Assembly (NCBI GenBank): GCA_007116495.1
Contig: SKIJ01000125.1
Coordinates: 1 to 41,451 of the forward strand
Source: Cryomorphaceae bacterium
GTDB lineage: Bacteria; Bacteroidota; Bacteroidia; Flavobacteriales; Schleiferiaceae
Direction: 5' to 3'
DNA length: 41,451 nucleotides
The notes below the pieces were generated by a model. That model was not told where the DNA came from. It did not search any database and saw only the letters and a list, made by a program, of their open reading frames with translations. Position numbers and translations under genes: made by a program. This document shows positions 17,009 to 27,352 of the stretch, in pieces (position 1 is the first letter of the stretch; every line of letters begins with the position of its first letter).

Positions 17009-17449
17009 ATGGGTGCTAGAAAACGATTATCAGCCGAAAAGAGAAAGGCTGCTCTGAAACAACGGGTCATCGCCCGATTAAATGATGTGCCAACATCACC
17101 ACGCAAAATGCGCTTAGTTGCGGATATGATTCGTGGTATGGATGCAGATAAGGCGCTGTTTACACTAAAAAACAGTCCTCAACACGCTGCCATACGTTTG
17201 GAAAAACTCCTTTTGTCTGCTATTGACAATTGGTCTCAAAAAAACGAAGATGCGCGTATGGAGGATGCTGGTCTTTTCATCAAGGAAATTCAAGTTAATG
17301 GTGGACGTATGCTTAAGCGTATTCAACCAGCGCCACAAGGACGTGCACACCGCATACGCAAACGTTCAAATCATGTCATTTTAGAACTTGGCGCTCGTAA
17401 CGAGGTAGTTACCGAAGCGACAGTAGATAACGAAGAAACAACAGCATAA
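17009..17449 (+). CDS. rplV: 50S ribosomal protein L22
   Basis: A 146-aa protein with a long beta-hairpin that narrows the exit tunnel, a macrolide-contact region. The core has [32 protein letters not shown] and, in the hairpin, [20 protein letters not shown]. It carries an extra basic N-terminal stretch of about 20 residues and a short acidic tail, longer than the 110-residue E. coli protein. Stop overlaps rpsC start by one base. Confidence 0.98.
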   Translation: MGARKRLSAEKRKAALKQRVIARLNDVPTSPRKMRLVADMIRGMDADKALFTLKNSPQHAAIRLEKLLLSAIDNWSQKNEDARMEDAGLFIKEIQVNGGRMLKRIQPAPQGRAHRIRKRSNHVILELGARNEVVTEATVDNEETTA

Positions 17450-18162
17450 TGGGACAAAAGACCAACCCTATTGGAAATCGTTTAGGCTATATCAGAGGCT
17501 GGGAAAGTGCTTGGTATGGCGGTCGCGATTACGGTGATAAAATTGCCGAGGACTACAAAATTAGAAACTATCTCTACGCTCGTTTGAGTAAGGCTTCTGT
17601 TAGCCGCATCATCATTGAGCGTACATTAAAGCTTATCACCGTAACCATTACTACGGCTCGTCCGGGGATCATTATTGGTAAAGGGGGACAAGAGGTAGAT
17701 AAGCTAAAAGAAGAATTGAAAAAATTGACGGGTAAAGACGTTCAAATCAATATTTTTGAAATCAAACGCCCAGAGCTTGATGCTAAACTTGTAGCTGATA
17801 GTGTTGCTCGTCAAATTGAAGGACGTATATCTTACCGTCGCGCGATTAAAATGGCTATTGCTGCCACTATGCGTTTGGGTGCTGAAGGCATCAAGGTACA
17901 GATATCCGGACGTCTGAATGGTGCTGAGATGGCACGTTCAGAAATGTTTAAAGATGGCCGTACACCATTACATACGTTCCGCGCAGATATAGACTATGCC
18001 CTGTCTGAAGCCCACACTACCTACGGGCGCATTGGCGTAAAAGTATGGATTATGAAAGGTGAAGTATACGGTAAGCGTGATTTGTCTAACTTTTTGGGAA
18101 CGACCAAAAAATCATCCGGTGCTAAATCATCCGGTGGTGGTCGTCGCAAGCGCAAAGCATAA
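17449..18162 (+). CDS. rpsC: 30S ribosomal protein S3
   Basis: A 237-aa protein at the mRNA entry channel with helicase-assisting function. N-terminal [13 protein letters not shown], the KH domain with [14 protein letters not shown] (GKGG at 77-80) and the C-terminal domain with [20 protein letters not shown] are all visible. The tail is a basic, Ser/Gly-rich stretch ending GGGRRKRKA. One-base overlap with rplV; 11 nt to rplP. Confidence 0.99.
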   Translation: MGQKTNPIGNRLGYIRGWESAWYGGRDYGDKIAEDYKIRNYLYARLSKASVSRIIIERTLKLITVTITTARPGIIIGKGGQEVDKLKEELKKLTGKDVQINIFEIKRPELDAKLVADSVARQIEGRISYRRAIKMAIAATMRLGAEGIKVQISGRLNGAEMARSEMFKDGRTPLHTFRADIDYALSEAHTTYGRIGVKVWIMKGEVYGKRDLSNFLGTTKKSSGAKSSGGGRRKRKA

Positions 18163-18173
18163 AGTAAACAGTA

Positions 18174-18596
18174 ATGTTACAGCCTAAAAAAACCAAACAC
18201 CGCAAGCAGTTTAAAGGTAAAATGAAGGGCAACGCTCAACGCGGAGCTCAACTAGCCTTTGGAAGTTTCGGTATCAAGTCGCTCGATTCAAAATGGGTGA
18301 CATCACGTCAGATTGAAGCAGCTCGTATTGCTGCCACTCGTTACATGAAACGTGAAGGACAGTTATGGATTCGTATCTTTCCAGATAAACCCGTTACAAA
18401 GAAACCCCTTGAGGTACGTATGGGTAAAGGAAAGGGTTCAGTTGAATACTGGGCTGCAGTGGTTCGTCCAGGTCGCATCATGTTTGAACTGGATGGCGTT
18501 GCACCAGAAATTGCTACGGAAGCACTTCGGTTAGCAGCTCAAAAGCTACCAGTACGTACCAAGCTTATGGTTCGTCGTGATTTTGTTGCACAATAA
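18174..18596 (+). CDS. rplP: 50S ribosomal protein L16
   Basis: A 140-aa protein near the A site that helps aminoacyl-tRNA accommodation. Diagnostic features are [39 protein letters not shown] and [17 protein letters not shown], where Arg82 fits the arginine hydroxylated in E. coli. Normal length; 10 nt before rpmC. Confidence 0.99.
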   Translation: MLQPKKTKHRKQFKGKMKGNAQRGAQLAFGSFGIKSLDSKWVTSRQIEAARIAATRYMKREGQLWIRIFPDKPVTKKPLEVRMGKGKGSVEYWAAVVRPGRIMFELDGVAPEIATEALRLAAQKLPVRTKLMVRRDFVAQ

Positions 18597-18606
18597 GAAA
18601 TACACC

Positions 18607-18810
18607 ATGAAACAGTCTGAAGTAAACCAACTGAGTACACAAGATCTACACGACCGCGTGTTTGAAGAAAAAAGAGAGCTCAATCGTCTCACAATGACGC
18701 ATGCTGTGTCTCCTCTAGAAAATCCCATGGTATTGCGCAGTTTGCGTCGCACCATTGCGAGACTTCTTACCGAGATATCACGACGTGAACGTGAAGAAAT
18801 CAAAAAATAA
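18607..18810 (+). CDS. rpmC: 50S ribosomal protein L29
   Basis: A 67-aa helical-hairpin protein at the tunnel exit, next to L23. The start at 18607 gives [18 protein letters not shown], matching the family; the longer frame upstream overlaps rplP. The middle [17 protein letters not shown] forms the second helix. Lies between rplP and rpsQ as in other S10 groups. Confidence 0.97.
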   Translation: MKQSEVNQLSTQDLHDRVFEEKRELNRLTMTHAVSPLENPMVLRSLRRTIARLLTEISRREREEIKK

Positions 18811-18818
18811 ATCGAACG

Positions 18819-19079
18819 ATGGAAACAACAAGAAATCTTCGCAAAGAGCGCATCGGTATCGTAAGTAGCAATAGCATGGATAAGTCCATCGTGGTTACGG
18901 TAGAGCGCCGCAGAAAACACCCTAAGTACGGTAAGTTCATTAAACTATCCAATAAGTTCCACGCACACGACGAGAAAAACGAGTGCAACCCAGGCGACCT
19001 CGTTCGCATTATGGAAACGCGCCCTTTGAGTAAAACCAAAAATTGGCGCTTGGTAGAAATCATCGAAAGAGCAAAATAA
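18819..19079 (+). CDS. rpsQ: 30S ribosomal protein S17
   Basis: An 86-aa OB-fold protein that binds the 5' domain of 16S rRNA early in assembly. [39 protein letters not shown] and [18 protein letters not shown] are the family signatures. The next gene, rplN, begins two bases after its stop codon. Confidence 0.99.
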   Translation: METTRNLRKERIGIVSSNSMDKSIVVTVERRRKHPKYGKFIKLSNKFHAHDEKNECNPGDLVRIMETRPLSKTKNWRLVEIIERAK

Positions 19080-19080
19080 G

Positions 19081-19449
19081 ATGTTACAACAAGAATCTAG
19101 ACTAACCGTTGCAGACAACACCGGAGCCAAAGAAGTGCTCGTCATTCGTGTGTTGGGCGGCTCCAAGCGTCGTTACGCTTCCGTAGGTGACAGAATCGTT
19201 GTGAGTGTAAAAGCTTCAACTCCATCTGGGAACGTCAAAAAAGGACAAGTAAGTACCGCTGTAGTCGTACGTACTAAAAAGGAGATTCGTCGCCAAGATG
19301 GATCGTATATCCGCTTCGACGACAATGCTTGTGTATTACTCAATCCCAATAACGAGATGCGCGGTACTCGTGTATTTGGACCGGTTGCCAGAGAATTACG
19401 CGATAAGCAATACATGAAAATTGTTTCATTAGCACCAGAAGTGCTTTAA
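19081..19449 (+). CDS. rplN: 50S ribosomal protein L14
   Basis: A 122-aa protein at the subunit interface (bridge B8) and the binding site of the silencing factor Rsf[21 protein letters not shown] at the start and [40 protein letters not shown] near the end are diagnostic. Full length of 122 residues, the usual size. First gene of what is the spc group in other bacteria. Confidence 0.99.
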   Translation: MLQQESRLTVADNTGAKEVLVIRVLGGSKRRYASVGDRIVVSVKASTPSGNVKKGQVSTAVVVRTKKEIRRQDGSYIRFDDNACVLLNPNNEMRGTRVFGPVARELRDKQYMKIVSLAPEVL

Positions 19450-19459
19450 AACATAAACA

Positions 19460-19780
19460 ATGAAAAAATTTCACATCAAATCAGGCGATACTGTGAAGGT
19501 ACTTTCGGGAGAGTCCAAAGGATCCACCGGTAAAGTTCTTCGTGTATACACTGATAAGAATCGTGCACTGGTAGAAGGTGTCAATATGATTACGCGTCAC
19601 AACAAACCTTCTGCTCAAAATCCTCAAGGTGGCATCACTGAAAAGGAAGCACCCATACATATTTCCAATTTAATGCTGGTAGATCCCGCTACAGGTGAGG
19701 CAACAAAGACCGGTCGTCGTAAGAACGAAGATGGTAAAACTCTGCGCTACAGCAAAAAAACCAATGAAGTAATCAAGTAA
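19460..19780 (+). CDS. rplX: 50S ribosomal protein L24
   Basis: A 106-aa assembly-initiator protein of the large subunit. The KOW motif is seen as [20 protein letters not shown], with [18 protein letters not shown] following. The last base of its stop codon is the first base of the rplE start (TAATG). Confidence 0.98.
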   Translation: MKKFHIKSGDTVKVLSGESKGSTGKVLRVYTDKNRALVEGVNMITRHNKPSAQNPQGGITEKEAPIHISNLMLVDPATGEATKTGRRKNEDGKTLRYSKKTNEVIK

Positions 19781-20340
19781 TGGAGACTACAACCTACATA
19801 CCACGCCTAAAGGCAGACTATCGCGAGAAAATCGTTAAAGCGATGAGCGAAGAGTTTGGTTACAAGTCCGTAATGGAAGTGCCACGCTTGCAGAAAATTG
19901 TTTTGAACCAAGGCGTTGGTGCAGCTACAGCAGACAAGAAGTTAATTGATTACGCCATCGATGAATTGTCACGTATCAGCGGGCAAAAAGCCATTGCTAC
20001 GTACTCGAAGAAAGATATTTCAAACTTTAAATTGCGTAAGGGAATGCCCATCGGTGCAAAGGTAACGTTGCGTAACAACCGCATGTATGAGTTTCTCGAT
20101 CGTCTCATTGTAAGCTCACTACCACGCATCCGTGACTTTAACGGAATTAAAGCAAAAGGTTTTGACGGTAGAGGTAATTACAACCTTGGAATCACAGAGC
20201 AAATCATTTTCCCTGAAATTGACATCGATAAGGTGAATCGGATCTCTGGTTTGGACATTACATTCGTTACTACCGCCAAGACCGATAAAGAAGCTAAAGC
20301 ATTATTAACGCACTTTGGAATTCCATTCCAGAAAAACTAA
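19780..20340 (+). CDS. rplE: 50S ribosomal protein L5
   Basis: A 186-aa protein of the central protuberance that binds 5S rRNA and contacts P-site t[22 protein letters not shown], the block [20 protein letters not shown] and [18 protein letters not shown] are signatures. Slightly longer N-terminus than in E. coli. One-base overlap with rplX. Confidence 0.99.
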   Translation: METTTYIPRLKADYREKIVKAMSEEFGYKSVMEVPRLQKIVLNQGVGAATADKKLIDYAIDELSRISGQKAIATYSKKDISNFKLRKGMPIGAKVTLRNNRMYEFLDRLIVSSLPRIRDFNGIKAKGFDGRGNYNLGITEQIIFPEIDIDKVNRISGLDITFVTTAKTDKEAKALLTHFGIPFQKN

Positions 20341-20345
20341 GTAAT

Positions 20346-20615
20346 ATGGCAAAAGAATCAATGAAAGCCAGAGAGCGTAAGCGCGCTGAAATGGTTGAAA
20401 AATATGCCGAAAAGCGAGCTGCCCTCAAAGAGGCCGGCGACTACGAAGCATTACAAAAATTACCTAAAAACGCTTCTCCGGTGCGTAAACACAACCGTTG
20501 TAAGCTTACCGGAAGGCCGCGTGGTTACATGCGTCAGTTTGGTATAAGTAGGGTTACGTTTCGCGAAATGGCCAATGCTGGACTTATTCCCGGAATTAAG
20601 AAAGCTAGTTGGTAA
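20346..20615 (+). CDS. rpsN: 30S ribosomal protein S14, zinc-free type
   Basis: An 89-aa head protein. This is the long, zinc-free (C-minus) form: it has only one cysteine ([20 protein letters not shown]), where the short zinc-binding form has a CxxC-x(n)-CxxC cluster. The helical N-terminal half [19 protein letters not shown] is typical of this form. Five nt after rplE. Confidence 0.98.
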   Translation: MAKESMKARERKRAEMVEKYAEKRAALKEAGDYEALQKLPKNASPVRKHNRCKLTGRPRGYMRQFGISRVTFREMANAGLIPGIKKASW

Positions 20616-20633
20616 ACTGTAAAAACGAAAGAA

Positions 20634-21035
20634 ATGTTCTCAGATCCTATATCAGATTTTCTGACTCGTATCCGCAACGCAAGCATGGCGGGTCATAAAG
20701 TAGTTGTAGTTCCTGCAAGTAACTTGCGATTGAATATGTGTAAAATTTTACACGATCAAGGTTACATTTTGAATTACAAAAAAGAAGAAACCGATAACAA
20801 ACAAGGTGCGATTAAAATTGCTCTTAAATATGATGCGGTAAGTAAAACACCTGCCATTCGTCATTTGAGCCGTGTAAGTCGTCCAGGTCTCCGTCAATAC
20901 AAAAGTTCTGACAAACTACCACGAGTCATTAATGGACTAGGTATAGCTATCGTCTCAACCAATAAGGGTGTGATGACCGATAAGCAAGCACGTCAAGAAA
21001 ATGTTGGTGGAGAAGTACTTTGTTACGTATACTAA
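20634..21035 (+). CDS. rpsH: 30S ribosomal protein S8
   Basis: A 133-aa central-domain 16S rRNA binding protein. DPISDFLTRIRNASMAGHK at the start and KGVMTDKQARQENVGGEVLC at the end are signatures. In E. coli S8 represses the spc operon by binding a site at rplE that mimics its rRNA target; I could not establish such a mimic here. Confidence 0.99.
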   Translation: MFSDPISDFLTRIRNASMAGHKVVVVPASNLRLNMCKILHDQGYILNYKKEETDNKQGAIKIALKYDAVSKTPAIRHLSRVSRPGLRQYKSSDKLPRVINGLGIAIVSTNKGVMTDKQARQENVGGEVLCYVY

Positions 21036-21053
21036 TCACTTAAGTAGATAAAC

Positions 21054-21605
21054 ATGTCTCGAATAGGTAAAGCACCAATCAATATCCCACAAGGCGTTGA
21101 CATTAATGTCGACAATGGTCTTGTTACTGTAAAGGGTAAATTGGGTACACTTACACAACAGGTAGATCCTTCGTTCACCATTAATATTAATGATGGTGTT
21201 CTTGAAGTAGAGCGCCCAACAGAATCGAAACCACACAAAGCTAAGCACGGTCTCTATCGCTCATTAATCAATAACATGGTTATCGGTGTAAGTGAGGGGT
21301 ACAAGGTATCTTTAGAGTTGGTAGGTGTTGGTTATCGTGCATCTTCTCAAGGTCAAGTACTTGATTTGAGTTTGGGTTATTCTCACAACATTGTTGTCGC
21401 TCTTCCCAAAGAAGTTAAAGTTGAAGCCGAAATGCAAAAGGGTAAAAGCCCTCTTGTGCATTTGAGTTCACACGACAAACAGTTGCTCGGTATGGCCGCT
21501 GCAAAAATTCGATCTTTACGCAAACCTGAACCTTACAAAGGAAAAGGTGTGCGTTATCTCGGAGAACAAATTCGTAGAAAAGCTGGTAAGACAGCAGCTA
21601 AATAA
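21054..21605 (+). CDS. rplF: 50S ribosomal protein L6
   Basis: A 183-aa protein near the factor-binding site, built of two similar alpha-beta domains. MSRIGKAPINIPQGVDINV, GLYRSLINNMVIGVSEGYK and KPEPYKGKGVRYLGEQIRRK near the end are family signatures. Length is close to E. coli (177). rplR follows after 6 nt. Confidence 0.99.
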   Translation: MSRIGKAPINIPQGVDINVDNGLVTVKGKLGTLTQQVDPSFTININDGVLEVERPTESKPHKAKHGLYRSLINNMVIGVSEGYKVSLELVGVGYRASSQGQVLDLSLGYSHNIVVALPKEVKVEAEMQKGKSPLVHLSSHDKQLLGMAAAKIRSLRKPEPYKGKGVRYLGEQIRRKAGKTAAK

Positions 21606-21611
21606 AACATT

Positions 21612-21965
21612 ATGGCGACTAGTAAATTACAGCGCAGAACACGCATTAGAAAGCGCATTCGCAAAATCATTTCCGGCACGGCAGAACGTCCACGTCTATC
21701 CGTGTATCGCAGCAACAAGGGTATCTATGCTCAGCTTATAGATGACGTAAATGGAAAAACTCTTATGGGTGTATCTTCAATCAGTGAGTTGAAAGATGCT
21801 ACCGGTAATAAAGTTGATCAAGCACGCGAATTAGGAAAACTATTAGCAGAGAAAGCTACCGCAGCTAATATCGAGCAATGCAGCTTTGACCGCGGTGGTT
21901 ATTTGTATCACGGACGTGTAAAAGCCCTTGCTGAAGGAGCACGAGAAGCCGGACTAAAATTTTAA
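21612..21965 (+). CDS. rplR: 50S ribosomal protein L18
   Basis: A 117-aa 5S rRNA-binding protein of the central protuberance. [38 protein letters not shown] and, at the end, [20 protein letters not shown] match the family. Placed five nt before rpsE. Confidence 0.99.
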   Translation: MATSKLQRRTRIRKRIRKIISGTAERPRLSVYRSNKGIYAQLIDDVNGKTLMGVSSISELKDATGNKVDQARELGKLLAEKATAANIEQCSFDRGGYLYHGRVKALAEGAREAGLKF

Positions 21966-21970
21966 TTGGC

Positions 21971-22492
21971 ATGAGTAAAGTTAGAAACATACAACGCGTA
22001 AAACCAAGTGGTCTTGAATTAAACGATCGACTGGTAGCCATAAACCGTGTTACAAAAGTAACAAAAGGTGGTCGCACCTTCGGATTCACAGCCATTGTTG
22101 TTGTCGGTAATGAAGCCGGCGTAGCCGGTTACGGTACCGGTAAATCAAAAGAAGTATCCGAAGCCATTTCTAAGGCAGTTGAAGATGCTAAGAAAAACTT
22201 GGTACGTGTACCCATCATTAAAAATACGATTCCCCACGAACAAAACGGAAAATTTGGTGGATCACGCATCTTTTTACGTCCTGCCTCAAATGGTACTGGA
22301 GTTATAGCCGGTGGTGCCATGCGTGCGGTACTTGAAAGTGTAGGAGTGCATGATGTATTGGCTAAGTCCAAGGGATCATCTAATCCACATAATGTTGTCA
22401 AAGCAACATTCGACGCTTTGTTGAGCTTACGCGATGCACGTTCAGTTGCAAAAACTCGTGGCATCTCACTTGAGAAGGTTTATAACGGTTAA
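21971..22492 (+). CDS. rpsE: 30S ribosomal protein S5
   Basis: A 173-aa protein important for decoding fidelity and mRNA unwinding. The double-stranded-RNA-binding-like domain has [20 protein letters not shown], where the loop Lys32-Gly-Gly-Arg35 is the spectinomycin-resistance region and looks wild type. [20 protein letters not shown] is the second signature. rpmD follows after 11 nt. Confidence 0.99.
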   Translation: MSKVRNIQRVKPSGLELNDRLVAINRVTKVTKGGRTFGFTAIVVVGNEAGVAGYGTGKSKEVSEAISKAVEDAKKNLVRVPIIKNTIPHEQNGKFGGSRIFLRPASNGTGVIAGGAMRAVLESVGVHDVLAKSKGSSNPHNVVKATFDALLSLRDARSVAKTRGISLEKVYNG

Positions 22493-22503
22493 TTACGAGC
22501 ATC

Positions 22504-22686
22504 ATGGAAAAAGTAAAGATAAAAAAAGTACGCAGTACAATCAACCGTCCAAAGCGTCAGAAAGACACGATGATAGCGCTTGGTTTGAATAAGATGAATT
22601 CAACGGTTGAAGTTGAGTTGACTCCTCAAATCAAGGGGATGATCAACAAAGTAAATCACCTTATTTCGGTAGAAAACGTTAAGTAA
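22504..22686 (+). CDS. rpmD: 50S ribosomal protein L30
   Basis: A 60-aa protein with the family pattern KVKIKKVRSTINRPKRQKDT followed by LGLNKMNSTVEV. Normal length for the bacterial form. It lies between rpsE and rplO as in other spc groups; 21 nt to rplO. Confidence 0.98.
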   Translation: MEKVKIKKVRSTINRPKRQKDTMIALGLNKMNSTVEVELTPQIKGMINKVNHLISVENVK

Positions 22687-22707
22687 CATACCCTAACGAA
22701 CAACAAC

Positions 22708-23157
22708 ATGAACTTACATAATTTAACACCCGCAAAAGGCTCAACCAAAACCAAGCGTCGTCTTGGTAGAGGTGAGGGTTCCGGTACCGGTGACACTGCT
22801 GCCCGCGGTCATAAAGGTCAAAAGAGCCGCAGTGGTTACAGTAAAAAAATGGGCTTTGAAGGAGGACAAATGCCACTTCAACGTCGTGTACCAAAGTTTG
22901 GTTTCTTTAACCCGAATCGCGTCGAATACAAAGGCATTAATCTAGATGTCATTCAATCACTAATCGATGACAAAAAGATTACTGACAAGGTAACACCAGA
23001 GTTACTCGTTTCTCTTGGTATGGCCGGAAAACGCGATCTGATTAAGATTCTTGGACGTGGTGAATTGAAGTCATCCGTTGAAGTAACTGCTCACAAATTT
23101 TCAAAAACTGCTGCCTCTGCAATTGAAACTGCAGGTGGAAAGGTTGTTACCCTTTAA
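22708..23157 (+). CDS. rplO: 50S ribosomal protein L15
   Basis: A 149-aa large-subunit protein with a long glycine- and lysine-rich N-terminal extension that threads into r[23 protein letters not shown] then [20 protein letters not shown]. The globular C-terminal part ([20 protein letters not shown]) follows. Twelve nt before secY, the usual neighbour. Confidence 0.99.
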   Translation: MNLHNLTPAKGSTKTKRRLGRGEGSGTGDTAARGHKGQKSRSGYSKKMGFEGGQMPLQRRVPKFGFFNPNRVEYKGINLDVIQSLIDDKKITDKVTPELLVSLGMAGKRDLIKILGRGELKSSVEVTAHKFSKTAASAIETAGGKVVTL

Positions 23158-23169
23158 GAACTCCTACGT

Positions 23170-24513
23170 ATGAAGCGTTTAGTAGATACCATTAAGAATA
23201 TCTGGGCAATTGAAGAATTGCGACAAAAGATTCTACTTACACTCGGATTATTATTCATTTTTCGTGTAGGATCTAATGTTGTTCTACCGGGTATTGACCA
23301 TCAAAGTCTCTCCGGTTTGGAAAGTCAAACGGAAAGTGGTTTGTTGGGTATACTCAACGCTTTTACGGGTGGTGCGTTTGCCAATGCATCTATTTTAGCA
23401 CTTGGTATCATGCCTTATATATCGGCATCAATTGTGATTCAGCTTATGGCCGTAGCCGTTCCCGCAATCCAAAAGATGGATAAGGAAGGTGAAAGTGGCC
23501 GTAAAAAGAAGAACCAATTAACGCGTTCACTTACCATACTTATAACTGCTGCACAAGCACCAGGTTATCTCGCCAACCTTGCCGCGCAGGGTGTTCAGCT
23601 GACCATACCAACTCAGTTGTTTTGGACGATGGGAATCATCGTTTTGGTTGCCGGCACTATATTCGCTATGTGGCTAGGAGAACGTATTACAGATAAGGGT
23701 ATTGGCAATGGTATTTCCTTACTCATTATGGTTGGTATTATTGCAACGCTACCACAAAGCTTTTTACAGGAATTTGCCTCACGGTTCGAAAGTCAAGGTG
23801 GAGGTCTTGTTCTCTTTATCATTGAAATTGCAGCCTTATTCATTGTAATCATGCTTGCTGTTGCCTTGGTACAGGCGGTAAGGCAAGTTCCCGTGCAATA
23901 CGCAAAACGCGTTGCCGGTGGTCGATTGGCGCAAGGTGCATCTGCGGCGCGCCAGTATATACCGCTTAAGGTTAACGCAGCTGGTGTGATGCCCATCATT
24001 TTTGCACAAGCAATCATGTTCATCCCAATCACAGTTTTGAGTTACACTGGTGGTGATGGAGCAAGTACAAACATCATTGTTACGCTTTTTAGCGATATTG
24101 CAGGGTTTTGGTATAATCTCATTTTTGCTATACTGATAATCTTGTTTACATATTTCTATACAGCCATCCAGATCAACACCAATCAAATGGCTGAAGATTT
24201 AAAACGCAATGGCGGTTTTGTTCCTGGAATCAAACCAGGTAAGCAAACAGCTGAGTTTTTGGATACAGTATTGAGCCGCATTACGCTTCCAGGATCCATA
24301 TTTCTCGCAATTCTCGCTATATTACCGGCATTCGCTATGCGCGCCGATGTAAATACACAGTTTGCCTACTTTTTTGGAGGTACAAGTTTATTGATTATGG
24401 TAGGTGTGGTGTTGGATACACTCCAGCAAATTGAAAGCTATTTGTTAGCACGTCACTACGACGGTTTAATGAAGTCAGGCAGGATGAAAGGTCGTTCTGC
24501 AGTGAATATTTAA
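23170..24513 (+). CDS. secY: Preprotein translocase subunit SecY
   Basis: A 447-aa inner-membrane channel protein of the Sec translocon, needed to export the signal-peptide proteins that feed T9SS. About ten hydrophobic segments are visible. Signatures include GIMPYISASIVIQLM in segment 2, ITDKGIGNGISLLIMVGI in segment 4-5 and the cytoplasmic C-terminal part LLARHYDGLMKSGRMKGR. The cytoplasmic loop with RQVPVQYAKRVAGGR binds SecA and ribosomes. It follows rplO, and infA comes next directly; the adk and map genes often found here in other bacteria are absent. Confidence 0.99.
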   Translation: MKRLVDTIKNIWAIEELRQKILLTLGLLFIFRVGSNVVLPGIDHQSLSGLESQTESGLLGILNAFTGGAFANASILALGIMPYISASIVIQLMAVAVPAIQKMDKEGESGRKKKNQLTRSLTILITAAQAPGYLANLAAQGVQLTIPTQLFWTMGIIVLVAGTIFAMWLGERITDKGIGNGISLLIMVGIIATLPQSFLQEFASRFESQGGGLVLFIIEIAALFIVIMLAVALVQAVRQVPVQYAKRVAGGRLAQGASAARQYIPLKVNAAGVMPIIFAQAIMFIPITVLSYTGGDGASTNIIVTLFSDIAGFWYNLIFAILIILFTYFYTAIQINTNQMAEDLKRNGGFVPGIKPGKQTAEFLDTVLSRITLPGSIFLAILAILPAFAMRADVNTQFAYFFGGTSLLIMVGVVLDTLQQIESYLLARHYDGLMKSGRMKGRSAVNI

Positions 24514-24529
24514 TTGATGAATTGACAAT

Positions 24530-24745
24530 ATGTCTAAAAAATCACTTATAGAGCAAGACGGAACGATTATTGAGTCGTTGTCCAACGCAATTTTTCGTGT
24601 AGAGTTGGAGAACGGTCACATTGTAACGGCACATATCTCTGGAAAAATGCGCATGAATTACATTAAGCTTTTACCAGGAGATAAAGTGAAAATGGAGATG
24701 TCTCCATACGATTTAACCAAGGCACGAATAACGTACAGATACTAA
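24530..24745 (+). CDS. infA: Translation initiation factor IF-1
   Basis: A 71-aa OB-fold protein that occupies the A site during initiation. [40 protein letters not shown] and [20 protein letters not shown] cover nearly the whole protein and match the family. Located between secY and rpmJ; it is noteworthy that initiation here works on mRNAs lacking Shine-Dalgarno sequences. Confidence 0.99.
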   Translation: MSKKSLIEQDGTIIESLSNAIFRVELENGHIVTAHISGKMRMNYIKLLPGDKVKMEMSPYDLTKARITYRY

Positions 24746-24756
24746 AACAAGCAGCA

Positions 24757-24873
24757 ATGAAGATAAGAGCTTCACTTAAAAAAAGGAGTCCGGAGTGCAA
24801 AATTGTACGCCGTAAGGGTCGCTTATACGTGATCAACAAGAAAAATCCTAAGTTCAAACAAAGACAAGGTTAA
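24757..24873 (+). CDS. rpmJ: 50S ribosomal protein L36, zinc-free type
   Basis: A 38-aa protein: it starts [20 protein letters not shown] and ends [12 protein letters not shown]. Only one cysteine (Cys14) is present; the usual CxxC...C...H zinc site is lost, so this is the zinc-independent form. It lies 11 nt after infA and 11 nt before rpsM. Confidence 0.97.
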   Translation: MKIRASLKKRSPECKIVRRKGRLYVINKKNPKFKQRQG

Positions 24874-24884
24874 TCCCATTTCGC

Positions 24885-25262
24885 ATGGCAAGAATTTCAG
24901 GGGTAGATTTACCCAAACACAAAAGAGGTGAGATTGGTCTCACTTACATTTTCGGAGTCGGTCGCAGTCGCGCAAGACACATCCTCGACATGGCAGGTGT
25001 TGATTACAACACTAAAGTGAGCGATTGGAATGACGATGAGATCACCTCCATTCGTACAGCAATCACCGATAACTTTAAGGTTGAAGGTGAGCTTCGTTCG
25101 GAAACGCAGCTCAACATCAAACGTCTAATGGACATTGGATGTTATCGTGGTATCCGCCACAGAGTTGGTTTACCACTTCGAGGTCAGCGTACCAAAAACA
25201 ACTCACGTACCAGAAAAGGACGCCGTAAAACCGTTGCCAACAAGAAGAAGGTAACCAAATAA
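24885..25262 (+). CDS. rpsM: 30S ribosomal protein S13
   Basis: A 125-aa head protein that bridges to the large subunit and touches P-site t[36 protein letters not shown] and [20 protein letters not shown] are signatures; the C-terminus is the usual basic tail. It begins the alpha group without a separate promoter. Confidence 0.99.
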   Translation: MARISGVDLPKHKRGEIGLTYIFGVGRSRARHILDMAGVDYNTKVSDWNDDEITSIRTAITDNFKVEGELRSETQLNIKRLMDIGCYRGIRHRVGLPLRGQRTKNNSRTRKGRRKTVANKKKVTK

Positions 25263-25272
25263 TCATTGAGAA

Positions 25273-25662
25273 ATGGCAAAGTCAACCAAGAGTAACAAAA
25301 AACGCAAAGTTGTCGTTGAATCTGTGGGGCAAGCTCACGTTAGTGCAACGTTTAACAACATCATTATTTCATTGACCAACAATTCCGGTCAAGTGATATC
25401 ATGGTCTTCTGCTGGAAAAATGGGATTTCGTGGTTCTAAAAAGAACACACCTTACGCTGCACAAACTGCCGCAGAAGATGCTGCAGCTGTAGCGTCTGAA
25501 GCAGGTTTGAAAAAGGTAAAGGTATATGTGAAAGGCCCAGGCGGTGGACGTGAGTCTGCCATCCGCACGCTCCACAATGCCGGAATCGAAGTGACTGAAA
25601 TCATCGATGTCACACCTCTTCCGCACAATGGCTGTCGTCCACCCAAACGCAGAAGAGTTTAA
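25273..25662 (+). CDS. rpsK: 30S ribosomal protein S11
   Basis: A 129-aa platform protein near the E site and mRNA exit. [40 protein letters not shown] and [18 protein letters not shown] at the end are diagnostic. 28 nt to rpsD. Confidence 0.99.
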   Translation: MAKSTKSNKKRKVVVESVGQAHVSATFNNIIISLTNNSGQVISWSSAGKMGFRGSKKNTPYAAQTAAEDAAAVASEAGLKKVKVYVKGPGGGRESAIRTLHNAGIEVTEIIDVTPLPHNGCRPPKRRRV

Positions 25663-25690
25663 TTGTTTTAAAATTTAAGAGCAACACAAC

Positions 25691-26296
25691 ATGGCAAGAT
25701 ACACTGGCCCATCAACAAAGATTGCCCGCCGTTTCGGAGAACCCATCTTCGGTCCTGATCGCGCACTCGAACGTAAAAATTATCCCCCCGGGATGCACGG
25801 TAATAACCGTCGTCGTGGCAAAAAATCTGAGTATGCCGTTCAGTTAGCTGAAAAGCAAAAGACGAAATACACTTACGGTATTCTAGAGCGCCAATTTTCA
25901 AACATGTTTGAAAAGGCAAATAACGCTAAGGGCATTACCGGTGAAGTACTCCTTCAACTATGCGAAACACGTCTTGACAATATCGTTTACCGTTTGGGTA
26001 TAGCACCCACACGTCGCGGAGCAAGACAATTGGTTTCTCACCGACACATTACTGTGAATGGTAATTTGGTTAATATCCCTAGTTATACCGTTAAACCTGG
26101 CGATCAAATTGGTGTACGTGAAAAATCAAAAAGTCTCCAAGTGATTACCGAGTCGTTGGCAGGTACACGTCAGAATCACGACTGGCTTGAATGGAATGGC
26201 GATACCATGATCGGAAAATTAATCGTTGTTCCTCAGCGTGAGCAAATCCCTGAAAACATCAAGGAACAGCTCATCGTAGAATTGTACTCTAAGTAA
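25691..26296 (+). CDS. rpsD: 30S ribosomal protein S4
   Basis: A 201-aa 16S rRNA assembly-initiator protein. The S4 RNA-binding domain (about 92-155) shows [20 protein letters not shown] then [20 protein letters not shown]. The N-terminus [20 protein letters not shown] lacks the cysteine cluster seen in zinc-binding S4 forms. In E. coli S4 represses the alpha operon; the equivalent rpsM leader pseudoknot is not recognisable here. Confidence 0.99.
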   Translation: MARYTGPSTKIARRFGEPIFGPDRALERKNYPPGMHGNNRRRGKKSEYAVQLAEKQKTKYTYGILERQFSNMFEKANNAKGITGEVLLQLCETRLDNIVYRLGIAPTRRGARQLVSHRHITVNGNLVNIPSYTVKPGDQIGVREKSKSLQVITESLAGTRQNHDWLEWNGDTMIGKLIVVPQREQIPENIKEQLIVELYSK

Positions 26297-26319
26297 TCAC
26301 CGAATATTCCCCCGCGACT

Positions 26320-27312
26320 ATGGCAATTTTGAATTTTCAAAAACCTGATAAAGTAGTTCTTAACTATGCAAATGAGTTTGAAGGACAATTTGAGTTTCGT
26401 CCTTTAGAACCTGGTTATGGACTCACCATAGGTAACGCTCTTCGTCGTGTTCTTCTTTCCTCTCTCGAAGGATATGCCATTACTTCACTGCGAATGGATG
26501 GTATCGAACACGAATTCTCCACAATCAAAGGTGTTGTTGAAGACGTTACAGAGATCGTACTGAATTTAAAACAAGTACGCCTTAAAAAGCAAATAGAGGA
26601 TCAAGATAATGAAACAGTAAAAGTTTCTATTTCCGGTCAAGAGCAACTCACTGCCGGAGATCTTGCCCAGTTTGTAAGCGGATTTCAAATTTTAAATCCC
26701 GATCTCGTCATCTGTAACATGGAGAAATCAGTAAAACTTAACTTCGAACTCTCTATTGAGAAAGGTCGTGGTTATGTACCAGCTGAGGACAATAGAAAAG
26801 TTACCGCACCAACCGGAACCATTTTTTTAGACGCCATCTTTACACCAATTAAAAATGTAAAGTACAGCATTGAAAATTTCCGTGTTGAACAAAAAACAGA
26901 CTACGAAAAACTCATCATTGAGGTGCTTACCGATGGTAGTGTTCATGCGCAAGACGCTCTAACCGAAGCAGCTAAAATCCTCATTCAGCATTTCATGTTG
27001 TTCTCGGATGAGTTAATCGATATCGAGGCTACTCCAACCGCAGAAGTAGAAACTTACGACGAAGAAATTCTTCATATGCGTCAGTTGCTCAAAACAAAAT
27101 TAGCCGATCTTGATCTCTCTGTAAGAGCATTGAATTGCCTAAAAGCTGCTGAAGTAGACACGTTGGGAGATTTAGTAACCTACACCAAATCCGATTTAAT
27201 GAAATTTAGAAACTTCGGAAAAAAATCACTATCAGAACTCGATGAGTTGGTAGAAAATAAAGGTTTGGAATTCGGTATGGATCTCTCCAAATACAAATTA
27301 GACAAAGAATAA
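26320..27312 (+). CDS. rpoA: RNA polymerase alpha subunit
   Basis: A 330-aa subunit that nucleates polymerase assembly as a dimer. The N-terminal domain (about 1-235) has [20 protein letters not shown] and [13 protein letters not shown]. The C-terminal domain (about 255-320), which contacts UP elements and activators, has [20 protein letters not shown] and [21 protein letters not shown] flexible linker joins them. Lies between rpsD and rplQ, the conserved alpha-group order. Confidence 0.99.
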   Translation: MAILNFQKPDKVVLNYANEFEGQFEFRPLEPGYGLTIGNALRRVLLSSLEGYAITSLRMDGIEHEFSTIKGVVEDVTEIVLNLKQVRLKKQIEDQDNETVKVSISGQEQLTAGDLAQFVSGFQILNPDLVICNMEKSVKLNFELSIEKGRGYVPAEDNRKVTAPTGTIFLDAIFTPIKNVKYSIENFRVEQKTDYEKLIIEVLTDGSVHAQDALTEAAKILIQHFMLFSDELIDIEATPTAEVETYDEEILHMRQLLKTKLADLDLSVRALNCLKAAEVDTLGDLVTYTKSDLMKFRNFGKKSLSELDELVENKGLEFGMDLSKYKLDKE

Positions 27313-27352
27313 ACATCTGATAATAGTTTTTCAGATTAAGACATAACCATCC

